The notes under the pieces: generated by a model
What the model saw: only the letters and a program-made list of their open reading frames with translations
What the model was told of the DNA's origin: nothing
Databases searched by the model: none
Shown: positions 16,620 to 25,324 of the stretch, one piece after another
Layout: the number at the start of each line of letters is the position of its first letter
Position numbering within the stretch: position 1 is the first letter of the stretch
Origin: Paenibacillus sp. LHD-117
GTDB taxonomy: Bacteria; Bacillota; Bacilli; Paenibacillales; Paenibacillaceae
Assembly (NCBI RefSeq): GCF_030929555.1
Contig: NZ_JAVFVT010000014.1
Location: forward strand, 1 to 64,000
Direction of reading: 5' to 3'
Length of the DNA: 64,000 nucleotides
Program-made: the position numbers and the translations under genes

Positions 16620-16735
16620 TGTCATTTTTGACTTAACCATTTTCGCCTATTCCGCGGGCTTGTTCCGCCCGCTCCATGGCATTGGTATTCTTTGCGGTGG
16701 GCGTTAAATAGGCGTTTTTTAAAGCAAAAATGACA
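16620..16735. repeat. 116-bp imperfect inverted-repeat element
   Basis: The outer arms are TGTCATTTTTG (16620-16630) and CAAAAATGACA (16725-16735). Inner arms CGCCTATT (16644-16651) and AATAGGCG (16707-16714) continue the same stem, with TTAA also opposed. The centre carries GCGGGC-GCCCGC. No protein is encoded. The rest of the 16582-16941 gap holds the cre-like boxes below and the transporter leader. Confidence 0.6.
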
Positions 16736-16773
16736 CATTACCCTTATTATCAGAAAAGTCTAAGTAGTTCACC

Positions 16774-16806
16774 GTTAAGCGCTTTCCTTTTACGTATGCG
16801 CTTTCA
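16774..16806 (+). promoter_or_regulatory. pair of cre-like boxes upstream of locus B transporter
   Basis: GTTAAGCGCTTTCC (16774-16787) and CGTATGCGCTTTCA (16793-16806) match 11 and 12 of 14 positions of the CcpA consensus. They are nineteen bases apart and about 140 bases before the permease start. Both matches are by eye. Confidence 0.35.
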
Positions 16807-16941
16807 CAGAAGGCTGGAAATGACATATTTACGAGTTATCCATATGTCCGCTATCGTTGGTTGTGTAAGCGGCATCGTTGAACGAGGCAGCCGCTAATCT
16901 CGAAGCAAGCAACCATATCGAAACCGGGAAGGGGTGATGTC

Positions 16942-17904
16942 ATGCAGGAGGCTAAAAGAATGGCAACACGCAGCCTGCTTCCGGAACCGGATACGGTGAA
17001 GAGCAAATTATGGAGAAGAGTGATTCGAAACTGGGAGCTTTATTTGTTCATTGCACCCGCATTTTTCTACTTCCTTATTTTCTCTTACGGTCCGATGTAC
17101 GGCATTCAAATTGCGTTTAAGAACTTCATCGCCACGAAAGGAATTTTCGGCAGCCCTTGGGTCGGGTTCGATCATTTTACCCGGTTCTTCAATTCGTATT
17201 ATTTTTGGGATTTGTTGTGGAACACATTGAGCATTAGCTTGTACGAACTAGCGATCGGGTTTCCGATTCCGATTATTTTGGCGCTGGCGTTCAATGAACT
17301 GAGGAGCGGCTTCTTCAAAAAGATGGCCCAGACCGTCACGTATGCGCCGCATTTTATTTCGGTGGTCGTCATGGCGGGGATGATCATTACGTTCCTGTCG
17401 CCTTCGACGGGAATGGTGACACACTTGATTGAATGGCTCGGCTTTGAATCGCCTGATTTTCTGACGGATCCTGCGTGGTTTAAGACGATGTACGTGTTCT
17501 CGGGTGTGTGGCAAAGCGCCGGCTGGGGAACAATCATTTATTTGGCGGCGCTTTCCGGGGTGGATCCGGGTTTGCACGAAGCGGCGATTATTGACGGAGC
17601 TTCAAGGTTCCAGCGTGTCCGTCACATTAACATTCCGACGCTTGTCCCTACGATGACCATTCTTCTGATTCTGAATATGGGAAGTCTGCTCGGAGTAGGA
17701 TTCGAGAAAATATTGTTGCTGCAAAACTCGCTGAACATGGAATCATCGGATGTTATTTCGACTTTCGTGTACCGCTCGGGGCTTGTTGATGCCCAGTACA
17801 GCTTCTCGACGGCGATCGGCTTGTTCAATTCCGTCATTAATGCGTTTGTGTTAATCGTCGTGAATCAGATCGTCCGGCGTACCAATGAAAACAGCCTGTG
17901 GTAG
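16942..17904 (+). CDS. LplB-type ABC transporter permease, locus B
   Basis: A permease of 320 residues of the LplB/YteP subfamily that imports complex oligosaccharides. Diagnostic segments are WELYLFIAPAFFYFLIFSYGPMYGIQIAFKNF and the EAA loop LHEAAIIDGASRFQRVRHINIPTL. The C-terminus is NQIVRRTNENSLW, typical of this subfamily. Two starts are possible: ATG 16942 after AAGGGGTGAT, and ATG 16960 after AGGAGG eight bases upstream. The second would shorten the protein by six residues. The partner permease follows after 18 bases. Confidence 0.92.
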   Translation: MQEAKRMATRSLLPEPDTVKSKLWRRVIRNWELYLFIAPAFFYFLIFSYGPMYGIQIAFKNFIATKGIFGSPWVGFDHFTRFFNSYYFWDLLWNTLSISLYELAIGFPIPIILALAFNELRSGFFKKMAQTVTYAPHFISVVVMAGMIITFLSPSTGMVTHLIEWLGFESPDFLTDPAWFKTMYVFSGVWQSAGWGTIIYLAALSGVDPGLHEAAIIDGASRFQRVRHINIPTLVPTMTILLILNMGSLLGVGFEKILLLQNSLNMESSDVISTFVYRSGLVDAQYSFSTAIGLFNSVINAFVLIVVNQIVRRTNENSLW

Positions 17905-17922
17905 AAAAAAGGAGGTGCGGCA

Positions 17923-18831
17923 ATGGTTTCAGCCGTTAAAGAAACCGGGCGGGATAAATTGTTTCTAATTTCCAACTATCTTTATGTATTCCTTGCCTTT
18001 ATTATTGTAGCTTATCCTGTCGTTTACATGATCAGCGCTTCCATCAGCGATCCGAAGCTGGTCGGCTCAGGCGAAATGTGGCTGTGGCCGAAAGGCATAA
18101 CGTTCGAAGGTTATCAGCGGGTATTCCAGACCACGAGTATTTGGACGGGATATGGAAATACCATCCTCTATACGGTAGTGGGAACGGCGATCAATTTATT
18201 CGTTACGCTTCCTGCGGCGTATGCGCTAAGCCGTAAAGATTTTGCAGGCCGCCACTTTTTTATGGGCATGTTCATGGTCACGATGTTTTTCGGCGGCGGC
18301 TTGATTCCAAGCTATTTGCTTGTCAAAGAGCTGGGAATGGTCGACACGATGTGGGCGCTTGTCATTCCTTCAGCCGCATCGATCTGGAACATCATCGTAT
18401 CGCGTACGTTCTTCCAATCTTCGATTCCGAAGGAGTTGCAGGAGGCCGCACAGATCGACGGTTGTACGAACCTGCGGCTGTTCTTCAAAATCATTTTGCC
18501 GTTATCGATGCCGATTATCGCGGTTATGGCTTTGTTCTACGGCGTAGGCAACTGGAACAGCTACTTCTCGGCGCTCATCTACTTGAACGATGCCGCCAAG
18601 TACCCTCTGCAGCTTATTCTGCGCCAAATCCTAGTGCTGCAGGAGATGTCGGCCCAGGGCGGGGCCTTAATGGACGCATCAACGGCGTCGGCGCTCAACA
18701 ACAAAGCGGAAATCGCCGCACTGGTCAAATACGCCGTTATTATCGTGGCGACCGCGCCGATTATCGCCATCTATCCGTTCCTTCAGCGTTACTTCGTGCA
18801 AGGTGTCATGATCGGTTCCGTTAAGGGCTGA
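17923..18831 (+). CDS. YtcP/LplC-type ABC transporter permease, locus B
   Basis: The second permease, 302 residues, with GGAGGTG before the ATG. The family is recognised from YPVVYMISASISDPKLVGSGEMWLWPKG and the EAA loop LQEAAQIDGCTNLRLFFKIILPLSMP. The end YFVQGVMIGSVKG is characteristic. It forms the importer with the LplB-like subunit and the lipoprotein encoded 41 bases downstream. Confidence 0.93.
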   Translation: MVSAVKETGRDKLFLISNYLYVFLAFIIVAYPVVYMISASISDPKLVGSGEMWLWPKGITFEGYQRVFQTTSIWTGYGNTILYTVVGTAINLFVTLPAAYALSRKDFAGRHFFMGMFMVTMFFGGGLIPSYLLVKELGMVDTMWALVIPSAASIWNIIVSRTFFQSSIPKELQEAAQIDGCTNLRLFFKIILPLSMPIIAVMALFYGVGNWNSYFSALIYLNDAAKYPLQLILRQILVLQEMSAQGGALMDASTASALNNKAEIAALVKYAVIIVATAPIIAIYPFLQRYFVQGVMIGSVKG

Positions 18832-18872
18832 TCTTGCTCATAAATGATATTAAAAAAGGAGAGGGTTTTAAG

Positions 18873-20492
18873 ATGAAAAAGCTTCATAAAGCATCATCGC
18901 TTCTTCTAAGTTTTACGCTGCTCGCCTCAGTAGCAGCGGCATGCGGCTCGCCGAACGAAGAGGGTACGACGAATGGCGGCAATACCAATACCGCTGCCGA
19001 AACGTCGACACCCGAAGCGTCTGAAGGAGTCAGCAAGGAAGGGTTTCCAATTGTCAGCGAGCCAATTACGCTCACGATGATGTCGCAGGATGTCGGCGTT
19101 GCCGATTGGAACAAAATGCCCGTCCTGCAGGAGATGGAGAAATTATCGGGCATCAAGCTTGAATTCCAGAACGCTCCTCTCGACAGCTTTGCAACGAAAA
19201 AAAATCTTGTGTTTGCCAGCGGCGACTTGCCTGACATGTTCTACGCAGCGGATCTTAAGCCGGCAGAACAAGTGACCTACGGCACGCAAGGCGTACTTAT
19301 TCCTCTTGAAAAATACATTGATGAAGGTTATGCGCCGAACATCAAGAAAATTTTTGACGATCATCCGGATATCCGAGAGTCGTTCACAACGCCGGACGGC
19401 CACATCTATGCGCTGCCGACGGTCGATCTGGCGGCCGTATGGTACCGCGGACCGTTGTGGTATAACGGCAAGTTCTTGAATGCGCTCGGGGCATCGGAGC
19501 CTAAGACGACAGACGAGCTGTACACCTATCTGAAGCGCGTTAAGGAAGAAGATCCGAACGGGAACGGGAAAAAGGATGAAATTCCGCTCACCTCCGTTAA
19601 GCTGGACGATTTGCGGATGTATTTCCTCGGCTTCTGGGGCATTTACAACGAGGTCTACTATGCCGATAAGGAAGGCAAAGTGCATTACACGCCTCAAGAA
19701 GAAGGCTACAAAAGCTATTTGACATTCCTGAACCGTCTTTGGAACGAGGAGCTGCTTGACCATGAGGCGTTCTCGCAGACGGACGAACAGAAGAAGGCGA
19801 AAGGGAAAAACAATCAAGTCGCTTTGTTCTCCGACTGGCACCCTTACTTTACGTTAGGCGGCGAGCCGAGCGAAGAACATCCGCTGATGACGCCTGTAAA
19901 AAGCGAAATTGCCGGATCGCCGGTCTATGGCAAACATCCGGGCATCTCCGCAAACGGCACCTTCGCCATCACGAGCAGCAATCCAAATCCGGAAGCTACC
20001 ATGCGCTGGGTGGATTACCTGTACAGCTATGAAGGGGCGACTTTGTTCAATCAAGGTCCGGAAAACCTGCTGTGGAAATATAAAAACAAAGAAACGCACG
20101 AGAAAGAATGGCTTCCCGTTCCGGGCGGCGGCGACCGTGAAGAATACCGCGGAACGATCACGCCGAACTATGGCATCCTGACGCCGGGCATGAGCTCAAG
20201 CGAGCTTTCCGTAGGACTCCGCAACGAGTTCGACGAATGGATCGACAAACAAAATGCGGAAAAGCTGACGCCGATCGCCAAAGCGCCGTTCCGCAACGTT
20301 TACTTGACGAATGAAGAGCAAACGGAGGCATCCGCATTGTTGTCCGATCTGGACACGTATGTGAAGCAGATGGAAGCGAAGTTCGTAACCGGCCAGGAAT
20401 CGCTGTCCAATTGGGACAAATATGTGGAGCAAATTAAAAAAATGGGCGGCGACCGTATCGCTGAGCTGTATCAAAGCGCTTACGACAGATAG
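18873..20492 (+). CDS. LplA-type oligosaccharide-binding lipoprotein, locus B
   Basis: A solute-binding lipoprotein of 539 residues. The signal peptide has the lipobox LASVAAACGS, followed by a Thr/Asn/Glu linker. The mature part (VSEPITLTMMSQDVGVADWNKMPVLQEMEKLSGIKLEFQNAP) is typical of the long LplA/YtcQ binding proteins that accompany LplB/YtcP permeases. The ATG at 18873 has AAAGGAGAGGG upstream; in-frame codons back to 18834 are rejected because they precede that site. The enzymes downstream suggest a fucose- and N-acetylglucosamine-containing ligand (inference). A bidirectional terminator follows. Confidence 0.93.
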   Translation: MKKLHKASSLLLSFTLLASVAAACGSPNEEGTTNGGNTNTAAETSTPEASEGVSKEGFPIVSEPITLTMMSQDVGVADWNKMPVLQEMEKLSGIKLEFQNAPLDSFATKKNLVFASGDLPDMFYAADLKPAEQVTYGTQGVLIPLEKYIDEGYAPNIKKIFDDHPDIRESFTTPDGHIYALPTVDLAAVWYRGPLWYNGKFLNALGASEPKTTDELYTYLKRVKEEDPNGNGKKDEIPLTSVKLDDLRMYFLGFWGIYNEVYYADKEGKVHYTPQEEGYKSYLTFLNRLWNEELLDHEAFSQTDEQKKAKGKNNQVALFSDWHPYFTLGGEPSEEHPLMTPVKSEIAGSPVYGKHPGISANGTFAITSSNPNPEATMRWVDYLYSYEGATLFNQGPENLLWKYKNKETHEKEWLPVPGGGDREEYRGTITPNYGILTPGMSSSELSVGLRNEFDEWIDKQNAEKLTPIAKAPFRNVYLTNEEQTEASALLSDLDTYVKQMEAKFVTGQESLSNWDKYVEQIKKMGGDRIAELYQSAYDR

Positions 20493-20536
20493 AACACAGT
20501 CGAATAGATCAGCCCATGCATGAAGCAGAAGCGAGA

Positions 20537-20568
20537 AAACCCGGTCATGCGTAAGCGTGACCGGGTTT
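20537..20568. terminator. shared terminator between convergent genes
   Basis: AAACCCGGTCA pairs with TGACCGGGTTT, with inner GC pairs. It lies in the 79-bp gap between the binding-protein gene and the convergent AraC-type gene. The T tract on the plus strand is weak. Confidence 0.7.
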
Positions 20569-20571
20569 CCG

Positions 20572-22872
20572 TTATTCGTCCTCCGGATCGGAAGCCGCCC
20601 CGGCCTGCTCGTTCTCTCCGTACAGCTTGCGGTACTGGCCCGGCGTATGACCGGTTTCCTTCTTGAACTTCCGGATAAAGTTCGGCGTATCCAAGTAACC
20701 GACCCGGATAATGATGTCTTTGAGCGGAGCGTTCGTCGTTTTTAAAAGGCGCATCACCTCTTCCAGCCTTTTCTGCCAAATATACTGGATGAAGTTGATG
20801 CCTGTCTTTTCCTTGAACGACCGGCTGACATGCGAAGGCGAAATCGCGAACTCGAAGGCGATCGACTCCAGACTTAGCGATTGATCCGTGTAATGCTCGT
20901 CGATATAGGACACGATCCGGTCGATCTGGGATTGCTCTTCCTTCTGATTGTTGCGCTCCACTTGACTGCAGATCCGGGAAGCGAGATTCAGGAAGCCGCT
21001 CTCCATTTCATCCAGCGAATGGGTGTAAATCATATTCGGCGCTATTTCCTGTATCAAATTATGAATGTCGAGTTCGGCTGCTGTTTTCAGCATCGTATTT
21101 AAAATGTCGAAGCAGATGCACCGTTTGAGCAGCGCGGAGTGCTCGGATGATTGCAGGCTGCGCAGCGACTGGCTGATCATTTGCGCAGCCACGTCATAGC
21201 TTCCCAGCTTCAGACTTTGAGCGAGCTTGATGAGCGAGTTGTTCGGGATCCAGAATGTGTGATCCGTCGTATCGTGCAGCTTCTCGAAATAGGTGACGGT
21301 GCCATGGCCGCCGGATGCCCTCAGCTCGAATGCAGAGCATGCTTCGATAAACGATTGATTCAGCTGATCCGGATTCGCGTAACAGGTTCCTACGCCAATT
21401 GCCGGCGTGACGTCGAATGTTTCGAGCAAATTGCTGCGGACCGCTTCGACAAGCTGACGAATAGGCGCGTGCGTCTGCTCCGTTTGATTCATGTTGAAGC
21501 TGATAATGAGCGCAAGCTGATCGAGCTGAGCCAGCTCTACGCCGTAGGCATGAGCTTCCAGCTCCGGGAATTCGATCTGGGCAAGCAGCTCGATCATTTC
21601 CTGACGTTCCTGCCGCTCGTTCTGCGTATCCTCCATCTCGCCCCATCCGATTACGATAACGAAGTGATGGGTCCGGTTGAACTGAAGATCGAAGGCTTCT
21701 TGAAGCGCGGGCGTAAGACTTTGCGCGTTGCCGTATTTGAGCAGCATGGACAGAAAATGATTGCGGGCGTACGGCTCCTGGAGATCTACGCGCGAGCTGT
21801 ATTGCTGCAGCGCCGTCCGGATCCGGTCAAGCTCGTTGCCGCCTGCGGCAGCCTTGTCCGTCGCAGGGTCCGGCTTCGATTTGGAATTCGCAAATTCCAG
21901 CAGCGTAGAGATCGGCTGGTACTGCATTCTGGCAAGCACGAGCGCAATCGCGGCTCCGACGAGCACGACGATGATGAACAGCATGACGATAAAGCTGCGG
22001 ACATGAACGACGCTGCTGAAAAATTGCGAGCTCGGCATGGCGGTGACATACGTCCATCCGTTATTTTCCGACGTGACGGATACGATCGAGTGCGGCTTGC
22101 CGTGCAATATTTTATCGTGAATGCCGGGAGAGAGACCGAATAAGGATTTCGCCTCCGCATTCGTTAGGGCTTCTCCTTGACGGTTGTCGACCAGGATTTG
22201 GCCCTCGTTATCGAGAATATAAGTCAGTCCCTGGTAATTGCCAAGAATCGTATCGATTAAGCTCGTGAGCTCGGATTCCTGGATCAGATACAGCACCGTT
22301 CCGTGCGGATTAGGGCTGAAGGGCGTGATGGGAACGAGATACGCCAGCATCGAATCCTGCAAATAAGAATTGCGGATGACGGTGTCGGCCGGACGCATCG
22401 ACGGAAACTTGACATTGTTCAAATCGTGAAAAAAGGCTTCTTTATTCCAGCTTTGGAAGCGATACGTGTCGGTTATTACGTCGAGACTCGACATCCCTTG
22501 CGCAGAGTAAATTTTTTCATCCTTATGAAGATACAAGAACATCTCGCCAATGATAGAGCTTGTCGCTTTATATTGATCCAGCGCTTGAATGGCTTCGCTG
22601 CTGTAGTAAGGATCGTGAATCCGATAGGGAGTGAGCCTCACGTCGTAGGCTACGCGGGATGCAATTTCGCTGAGCTCCTTCATCCGGCCGTCGATAATGA
22701 CTTTGGTTTGCGTTAATTGATCGAGACGGGATTGTTCGATTTCGGAACGGAGATTGGTGACGGCGCTTTGGTAGATGAATAGGGTCATAAACACTAACGG
22801 GATAAGCAAAATGAACAAATAAGACCAAATGTATTTTAGAAATAGCTTGGATTGAAAGTAGTTCCATTTCAT
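20572..22872 (-). CDS. membrane-anchored AraC-family regulator with extracellular Cache domain
   Basis: A one-component transmembrane regulator of 766 residues. A membrane helix near residues 14-34 (SYLFILLIPLVFMTLFIY), an extracellular Cache-like domain and a second helix near 287-310 (VMLFIIVVLVGAAIALVLARM) are followed by a cytoplasmic part without kinase motifs. The C-terminal 100 residues are an AraC/XylS double helix-turn-helix (LSLESIAFEFAISPSHVSRSFKEKTGINFIQYI, IIRVGYLDTPNFIRKFKKETGHTPGQYRK). The ATG at 22872 has TAGGAGG seven bases upstream; 41 upstream in-frame codons are discarded. It is divergent from the fucosidase gene and probably senses the locus B ligand directly. Confidence 0.9.
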   Translation of the reverse strand: MKWNYFQSKLFLKYIWSYLFILLIPLVFMTLFIYQSAVTNLRSEIEQSRLDQLTQTKVIIDGRMKELSEIASRVAYDVRLTPYRIHDPYYSSEAIQALDQYKATSSIIGEMFLYLHKDEKIYSAQGMSSLDVITDTYRFQSWNKEAFFHDLNNVKFPSMRPADTVIRNSYLQDSMLAYLVPITPFSPNPHGTVLYLIQESELTSLIDTILGNYQGLTYILDNEGQILVDNRQGEALTNAEAKSLFGLSPGIHDKILHGKPHSIVSVTSENNGWTYVTAMPSSQFFSSVVHVRSFIVMLFIIVVLVGAAIALVLARMQYQPISTLLEFANSKSKPDPATDKAAAGGNELDRIRTALQQYSSRVDLQEPYARNHFLSMLLKYGNAQSLTPALQEAFDLQFNRTHHFVIVIGWGEMEDTQNERQERQEMIELLAQIEFPELEAHAYGVELAQLDQLALIISFNMNQTEQTHAPIRQLVEAVRSNLLETFDVTPAIGVGTCYANPDQLNQSFIEACSAFELRASGGHGTVTYFEKLHDTTDHTFWIPNNSLIKLAQSLKLGSYDVAAQMISQSLRSLQSSEHSALLKRCICFDILNTMLKTAAELDIHNLIQEIAPNMIYTHSLDEMESGFLNLASRICSQVERNNQKEEQSQIDRIVSYIDEHYTDQSLSLESIAFEFAISPSHVSRSFKEKTGINFIQYIWQKRLEEVMRLLKTTNAPLKDIIIRVGYLDTPNFIRKFKKETGHTPGQYRKLYGENEQAGAASDPEDE

Positions 22873-22970
22873 GGATTGGCCTCCTATTAGGTGAGGGCTC
22901 GTTTTGTAGATCCTTATCATATCAACAAATTCACAATTTGGACATAGTGCGGTCAAAAGGAGAAATAAAG

Positions 22971-24257
22971 ATGCAGAAATGGTTCGAGGAAGCAAAGCTC
23001 GGTATATTTATTCACTATGGCATTTATGCCGTGGACGGAGTCGCCGAGTCGTGGTCTTTCTATAACGGGAAAATGTCGTACGAGGATTACATGAAGCAAT
23101 TGGAGCGCTTTACCGCATCGAAATTCGACGCGGACCAATGGGCGGAGCTTATCGAGCGGTCAGGGGCCAAATACGCCGTTCTTACGACGAAACACCATGA
23201 CGGGGTTGCCCTCTGGGATACGAAATACAGCGACTTGAACGTTGTGAAGAAGACGCCGGCGAAGCGGGATCTGATCAAGGAATATGCGGAGGCCGTTACG
23301 AAAAGAGGGATTCGCCTCGGATTCTATTATTCGTTGATTGACTGGTCGCATCCCGATTATCCGAGCGTATTTGAAGGCGGCAAGGCGCCTGACGATCCCA
23401 GCAAGGCGAATCGATTTTCAAGTCCGGTTGACGGCATTCAGGATGAGGAGAAGTGGAAGAAGTTTCTGCAGTTCAACAATGATCAGCTGCGAGAGCTTTT
23501 GGTGAACTATGGCAAGGTTGATTTGCTCTGGTTCGACGGGGATTGGGAGAGGAGCGCCGAGCAGTGGAATTTGCCCGCGTTCAAGCAGTACCTGCAATCC
23601 TTCAACACGGACATTATCATCAACTCGCGTCTGCAAGGCTACGGGGATTACAAGACGCCGGAGCAAGGAATTCCGATTACGCGGCCGGAGGGGCCTTGGG
23701 AATTTTGCACCACCATCAACAACTCTTGGGGATATGTCGGGACGGATAACAAATACAAGTCGCTGGGCCAAATCATCCGGATGTTCTGCGACTGCATTAC
23801 CATGGGCGGCAATATGCTGCTCGATATCGGGCCTATGGAAGACGGGACGGTCGATCAGAGACAAGTGGATATTTTGCTTGGACTCGGCGAATGGATCCGT
23901 ACGCATGAAGAAGCGGTGTACGGGACAGAGGAAGGCATTATGCCCCGTTATTATTTGGGCGGCAGCACCGTCTCGAAGGATAGAAAGACGCTGTACCTCT
24001 TTGTGTATGACGATCCGAAAGAGAATGTGTGCCTGAAAGGATTAACCAATCCTATCCATAAAATTACGGTGCTGCATTCCGGCAAGGAGCTTGTGCATGA
24101 AATTCACGGCGGAGTGCCTTGGTTCAACATACCGGGAACGACCTGGATTCATATGACGCCGGAAGATACGCATCCTCAAGTGACCGTCCTTAAGCTGGAA
24201 CTTGACGGGGAGCTGGAGATGTACGGCGGCTCCGGCGCCGTAGTCACGCATAACTAG
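22971..24257 (+). CDS. GH29 alpha-L-fucosidase, cytoplasmic
   Basis: A glycoside hydrolase family 29 protein of 428 residues that releases alpha-L-fucose with retention. The family hallmarks are WFEEAKLGIFIHYGIYAVDG at the N-terminus, YAVLTTKHHDGVALWDT and VDLLWFDGDWER, in which Asp189 fits the nucleophile. The acid/base residue is not obvious from sequence. No signal peptide is present, so fucosidic bonds would be cut after import. ATG 22971 follows AAAAGGAG. It opens a four-gene operon whose other members also lack signal peptides. Confidence 0.92.
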   Translation: MQKWFEEAKLGIFIHYGIYAVDGVAESWSFYNGKMSYEDYMKQLERFTASKFDADQWAELIERSGAKYAVLTTKHHDGVALWDTKYSDLNVVKKTPAKRDLIKEYAEAVTKRGIRLGFYYSLIDWSHPDYPSVFEGGKAPDDPSKANRFSSPVDGIQDEEKWKKFLQFNNDQLRELLVNYGKVDLLWFDGDWERSAEQWNLPAFKQYLQSFNTDIIINSRLQGYGDYKTPEQGIPITRPEGPWEFCTTINNSWGYVGTDNKYKSLGQIIRMFCDCITMGGNMLLDIGPMEDGTVDQRQVDILLGLGEWIRTHEEAVYGTEEGIMPRYYLGGSTVSKDRKTLYLFVYDDPKENVCLKGLTNPIHKITVLHSGKELVHEIHGGVPWFNIPGTTWIHMTPEDTHPQVTVLKLELDGELEMYGGSGAVVTHN

Positions 24258-24296
24258 GAGCGTATAAGCAATGCAGAAAGGGACGGAGGGGCTTAC

Positions 24297-25318
24297 ATGA
24301 ATTTAAGCGGAGTACCGGAGCCGATTATCGATTACGCTCCCAAACATTATTTATGCCGCCGCGCGGCGGAGAAGCTTGTTCTGGACGGCCGAGTCGATAA
24401 ACCGTTTTGGGCAGCGGCGGACTGGACGGATGATTTCGTCGATATCGAAGGCGATCTTCGTCCGAAGCCCGCGAAACAGACCCGCGTAAAAATGCTGTGG
24501 GACGACGATTATTTTTATTTTGCGGCGGAGCTGATGGAAGACCAGATTTGGGCGACGTTGACGGAGAGGGATTCCGTTATCTTTTACGATAATGATTTTG
24601 AAATTTTTATCGATCCCGACGGGGATACCCATCACTATTATGAGTTCGAAATCAATGCGCTGAACACCGTCTGGGATCTTCTGCTTATTAAGCCTTACCG
24701 GGAGGTCCTCCCGTTAACGGATGGGACATTAACGGATTGCGGACGGCGGTGCACATCGACGGCGAGCTGAACCGGCCGGGCGCGGCGAACAGGAAGTGGA
24801 GCATAGAGGCGGCCATGCCGTGGAGGAGCCTGCGCGAGTGCGCGGCTGAAGGCCGTCCACCGGCGAAGGGAGAGTTCTGGCGCGTCAATTTCTCGCGCGT
24901 CGAATGGCGCGTAGAGGTGCAGGACGGCGAGTTCCGCAAGGTCGTCAATCCGGATACGGGAAAATCATTTCCGGAGGACAACTGGGTGTGGTCTCCGATG
25001 GGTCTGATCAATATGCATTATCCGGAGTTATGGGGCTATGTCGTGTTCGCGGACGAAGAAGGCCCGGAATCTTTCGAGCTGCCGCCGGATGAACGTATAA
25101 AGTGGGAGCTGCGCAAGCTGTATTATCGCGAGCGTAATTACAATGCGAGCCATGGCCATTTTACGAGCGATTTAAAGTTGTTAACGAATGAGGGCGAATG
25201 CTGGAGCATTGCTCCGGTCATTGAGACGACCCGCACCCTATTTCAAATTACGGTACCGTCAACGGATGGGAAGTTCAGCTTCTGCATCAGAGAAGACGGT
25301 AAGCTGTGGAAGGAGTGA
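24297..25318 (+). pseudogene. CBM9-like carbohydrate-binding protein, interrupted by one frameshift
   Basis: The first part (24297 to about 24770) reads VLDGRVDKPFWAAADWTDDFVDIEG, then DDDYFYFAAELMEDQIWATLTERDSVIFYDNDFEIFIDPDGDTHHYYEFEINALNTVWDLLLIKPYR, which is a CBM9-like fold. The second part (from about 24710 in another frame) reads NGWDINGLRTAVHIDGELNRPG, then KGEFWRVNFSRVEWRVE and WVWSPMGLINMHYPELWGYV, the expected continuation. Adding one base near 24700-24712 would restore a single reading frame of about 340 residues, the usual family length. It is either a true one-base deletion or a sequencing error. A good ribosome site (GGAGGGG) precedes ATG 24297. Confidence 0.85.
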
Positions 25319-25324
25319 CTGCGA

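Noticed and set aside
21151-22143. 330-codon open frame opposite the membrane AraC regulator
   Set aside because: The minus-strand reading has membrane helices, a ribosome site and an AraC domain; the plus-strand frame has none of these.
24700-24770. Programmed frameshift in the CBM9-like gene
   Set aside because: No slippery heptamer or downstream structure is evident at the junction; a one-base deletion or read error is simpler.
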